Source: Burkholderia pyrrocinia
GTDB lineage: Bacteria > Pseudomonadota > Gammaproteobacteria > Burkholderiales > Burkholderiaceae
Direction of reading: 5' to 3'
Length of the DNA stretch: 64,000 bases
NCBI RefSeq assembly: GCF_022809715.1
Contig: NZ_CP094461.1
Span: 930,001-994,000 of the forward strand
Each line of letters starts with the position of its first letter. Positions within the stretch are counted from its first letter, which is position 1. Both the position numbers and the translations under genes were made by a program. Below, in pieces: positions 62,278 through 64,000 of the stretch. Below the pieces are notes generated by a model that ran no database searches, was not told where the DNA came from, and saw nothing but the letters and a program-made list of their open reading frames with translations.

Positions 62278-63027
62278 ATGTTGACGCTATATAAATACGC
62301 GCTTGGTCCGATCCTGCTGCTTCAGGCGAGCTGGTTGCGCCGAACCGCGCTGCGCCTGCCCGAGGCCAACGGTCCCCGCGGGGGGGCCGAGGGCGCGGAT
62401 GATGGCTCGACGGAGCCCTTGCGCATTCTGGTGGTCGGCGATTCGTCGGCGGCAGGCGTGGGCGTGGACGAGCAGGAGCATGCACTGGCGCAGCCGGTTG
62501 CACGGCTCCTGGCACGCGCCACGGGCCGGCGGGTCGAATGGCAACTGATCGCGAAGTCCGGAGTCAATACGGAGGAGGCGTTGAAGCTGTTGACGGGCAG
62601 CAAGATCGGGCCGGCCGATTATCTCGTCACGGCACTCGGCACGAACGACGTCACGTCACAGCGCAAGCCGGGGCAATTCATCCGCGACTATATCGCGCTC
62701 GCGGATCATCTCGGACTGCACACCGGCGCCGCCGGCATCGTCGTGACAGGGTTGCCGCCGTTGCACATCCTGCCGGCCGCACCGCATCCGCTGCGGTGGT
62801 ACCTCGGCCGCTACGCCGTTCGACTCGATCGGGCCTTGCAGCGCTGGGCCGACCTCCATCCCGCGCGACGCTACGTGTCGCTCGAGTGGGCCGCGAATCC
62901 CGCCGAGATGGCAATCGATCGGTACCATCCCGGGCCGAATCAATATCGTCGATGGGCCGAACTCGTCACCGAGAAAATTCTGACGTTGCTCGGCGAGACG
63001 AACGCGCCTTTACACGCGGGAAAGTAG
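62278..63027 (+). CDS. SGNH/GDSL-type lipase or esterase
   Basis: A 249-residue SGNH hydrolase. Block I reads ILVVGDSSAAGVG (the nucleophile serine follows GD), the oxyanion residues lie in LGTNDVTSQ, and the catalytic pair is DRYHPG near the C-terminus. The N-terminal 25 residues (LYKYALGPILLLQASWL) are hydrophobic and may be an uncleaved anchor. It follows the alpha/beta hydrolase by 52 bp and is the last gene of the operon. Possible role: ester formation or hydrolysis of the modified lipid. Confidence 0.83.
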   Translation: MLTLYKYALGPILLLQASWLRRTALRLPEANGPRGGAEGADDGSTEPLRILVVGDSSAAGVGVDEQEHALAQPVARLLARATGRRVEWQLIAKSGVNTEEALKLLTGSKIGPADYLVTALGTNDVTSQRKPGQFIRDYIALADHLGLHTGAAGIVVTGLPPLHILPAAPHPLRWYLGRYAVRLDRALQRWADLHPARRYVSLEWAANPAEMAIDRYHPGPNQYRRWAELVTEKILTLLGETNAPLHAGK

Positions 63028-63130
63028 TCGACATCGGCCAGTACGGATCGCCGGAGGGCGATTCAGTCACGTTGCCCGATTGCGTTGCCCCTGCCAGGTG
63101 TACGGACAACTGCCGGCGGGCGGCCGCACT

Positions 63131-63144
63131 CAGGGTGAACCCTG
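63131..63144. repeat. Short inverted repeat after the SGNH gene
   Basis: CAGGGT-GA-ACCCTG is a perfect inverted repeat with 6-bp arms and a 2-base centre, between the SGNH gene and the AraC regulator. No T-tract follows, so an operator is at least as likely as a terminator. Confidence 0.35.
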
Positions 63145-63223
63145 TGGCGACCCGGCGCATTCAGAGGCAGAATCGCGTACCCGGAACCGGTATCGAACCG
63201 GACTCAAGACTCAGGATTCGCTC

Positions 63224-64000
63224 ATGCTGCGCGATGCGCTGTTGAAACCGGCGGATTCACGGCGCTCAGGCGATCGGTCGCCCGGCGCCGCGCTGCCCGT
63301 CATGCTGCGCGAGAAGTGCTTCTCGCCGGCCAAGCTCGCGGTCCTGCTGCAGGTCGCGTCGGACCTGGGGCTCGACACCGGCGCGGTGCTGGCGGGAACC
63401 GATCTCGATCCCGCTGCGGTCGCCGATCCGTTCACGGTGACGTCGTCGCAGCAATTCCTGACCGCCGCGGGCAACGCGATCCGCGCATATGGCAATCCGG
63501 ACCTCGGCGTGCGGGTCGGGCGCCGGCTACACGCGTCGAGCTACGGGATGTACGGCTACGCGATGCTGTGCTCGGAATCGATGGCCCACGCGTTCGACTC
63601 GGCAGTCAAATATCACCAGCTCGCGAACCGCATGCTCGAGATTCGCTGGGTCGTGCAGGACGACACGGTGTCATGGCTGTTTCCCGATCGGGAAACCCTG
63701 CCGCTGCCCTGCCTCGACGAGTCGCTGTACCGCTTCCTGATCGACATGCAGTTCGCGCTGCACGTGACGATCATCAAGGATGTGATGGGTGCGTGGTGCG
63801 TGCCGGCGCGCGCACAGTTCACGCAGCCGGAGCCGCCGCATGCGGCGTTGCTGTCCGACGCGCTCGAATGCCCTCTCGCGTTCGGCCAGCCGCGCAACGT
63901 GCTCGACTACCCGGCTGCGTGGCTCGCGCGCGCGCCGCAGCTCGCGAATCCGATCACGGCCGCGCAGGTATCGTCGCACTGCGCGCAGTTGCTCGACGAA
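63224..64000 (+). CDS. AraC-family regulator, N-terminal part (runs off right edge)
   Basis: An open frame of 259 codons from ATG 63224 to the window end, with AGGA about eight bases upstream. It encodes the N-terminal effector domain of an OruR/ArgR-like AraC regulator (arabinose-binding-like fold): KLAVLLQVASDLGLDTGAVL, LGVRVGRRLHASSYGMYGYA, and YPAAWLARAPQLANPITAA at the usual position just before the DNA-binding domain. The helix-turn-helix region lies beyond the window. It follows the lipid-modification operon by about 200 bp and could regulate it, but may belong with genes to the right. Confidence 0.85.
   Translation, partial: MLRDALLKPADSRRSGDRSPGAALPVMLREKCFSPAKLAVLLQVASDLGLDTGAVLAGTDLDPAAVADPFTVTSSQQFLTAAGNAIRAYGNPDLGVRVGRRLHASSYGMYGYAMLCSESMAHAFDSAVKYHQLANRMLEIRWVVQDDTVSWLFPDRETLPLPCLDESLYRFLIDMQFALHVTIIKDVMGAWCVPARAQFTQPEPPHAALLSDALECPLAFGQPRNVLDYPAAWLARAPQLANPITAAQVSSHCAQLLDE

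Noticed and set aside
57763..63027. Polyyne (cepacin/caryoynencin-type) biosynthetic cluster
   Set aside because: There is no fatty-acyl-AMP ligase in the operon, only one histidine-box desaturase, and a cyclopropane-synthase-like methyltransferase that polyyne clusters do not need.
63145..63223. tRNA-like 3' end near GGTATCGAACCGG
   Set aside because: No matching acceptor, anticodon arm or CCA context could be folded around it.

Overview
The window looks like a piece of a Burkholderia chromosome, probably the B. cepacia complex or a close relative. This is inferred from the high G+C content and codon use, a Burkholderia-style two-partner-secretion/contact-dependent-inhibition locus, paired LLM-flavin-monooxygenase/ABC-transporter clusters, and a compact beta-oxidation block. 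I saw no rRNA, tRNA, CRISPR array, prophage or insertion sequence. Most of it is accessory metabolism, transport and interbacterial competition rather than housekeeping.

Layout. 0-2.6 kb: tail of a CUT2 sugar-type ABC operon (ATPase end plus two permeases), converging on a second CUT2 ATPase/permease pair (2.6-5.2 kb). 5.5-9.2 kb: an NtaA/SnaA/DszA-family flavin monooxygenase behind an amino-acid-type ABC transporter (binding protein and two permeases, no ATPase). 9.6-10.7 kb: an AEC-family carrier behind a 66-codon ORF whose start resembles pyruvate kinase. 11.1-17.0 kb: a second, complete amino-acid-type ABC transporter converging on a second monooxygenase and a MmgE/PrpD-family enzyme. Together these read as scavenging of sulfur- or nitrogen-substituted small acids. 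17.3-22.3 kb: a GntR/HutC-type regulator, a clear operator, a DASS anion transporter and a large PHP-like hydrolase of unknown substrate. 22.4-27.7 kb: HD-domain protein, patatin-like lipase and a zinc-ribbon/class III cyclase/AAA/TPR signalling protein. 28.2-32.5 kb: DMSP-lyase-like cupin, a 99-residue beta-rich protein, a TetR-controlled NmrA-like/DUF1772 pair and small orphan genes.

32.5-47.6 kb: a contact-dependent-inhibition-type locus on the minus strand. It has a 2720-residue CdiA-like exoprotein with a distinct C-terminal toxin candidate, an overlapping immunity candidate, a DUF6881-type second immunity candidate, a short toxin-less TpsA, a 44-codon membrane peptide, the TpsB/CdiB transporter and a SurA-like periplasmic chaperone. 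48.1-56.9 kb: fatty-acid degradation genes (3-hydroxyacyl-CoA dehydrogenase, thiolase, ETF-ubiquinone oxidoreductase, acyl-CoA dehydrogenase, AraC regulator, acyl-CoA ligase).

57.4-63.0 kb: a tightly packed plus-strand operon behind a good sigma-70 promoter. It encodes a Bfd-like [2Fe-2S] protein, a di-iron acyl-ACP-desaturase-like protein, a cyclopropane-synthase-like methyltransferase, a hotdog thioesterase, an acyl carrier protein, a membrane desaturase, an alpha/beta hydrolase and an SGNH hydrolase. A regulator of the AraC type runs off the right edge. This operon looks like an uncharacterised ACP-dependent fatty-acid modification pathway. With the unusual two-partner-secretion locus, it is the best candidate here for undescribed biology.
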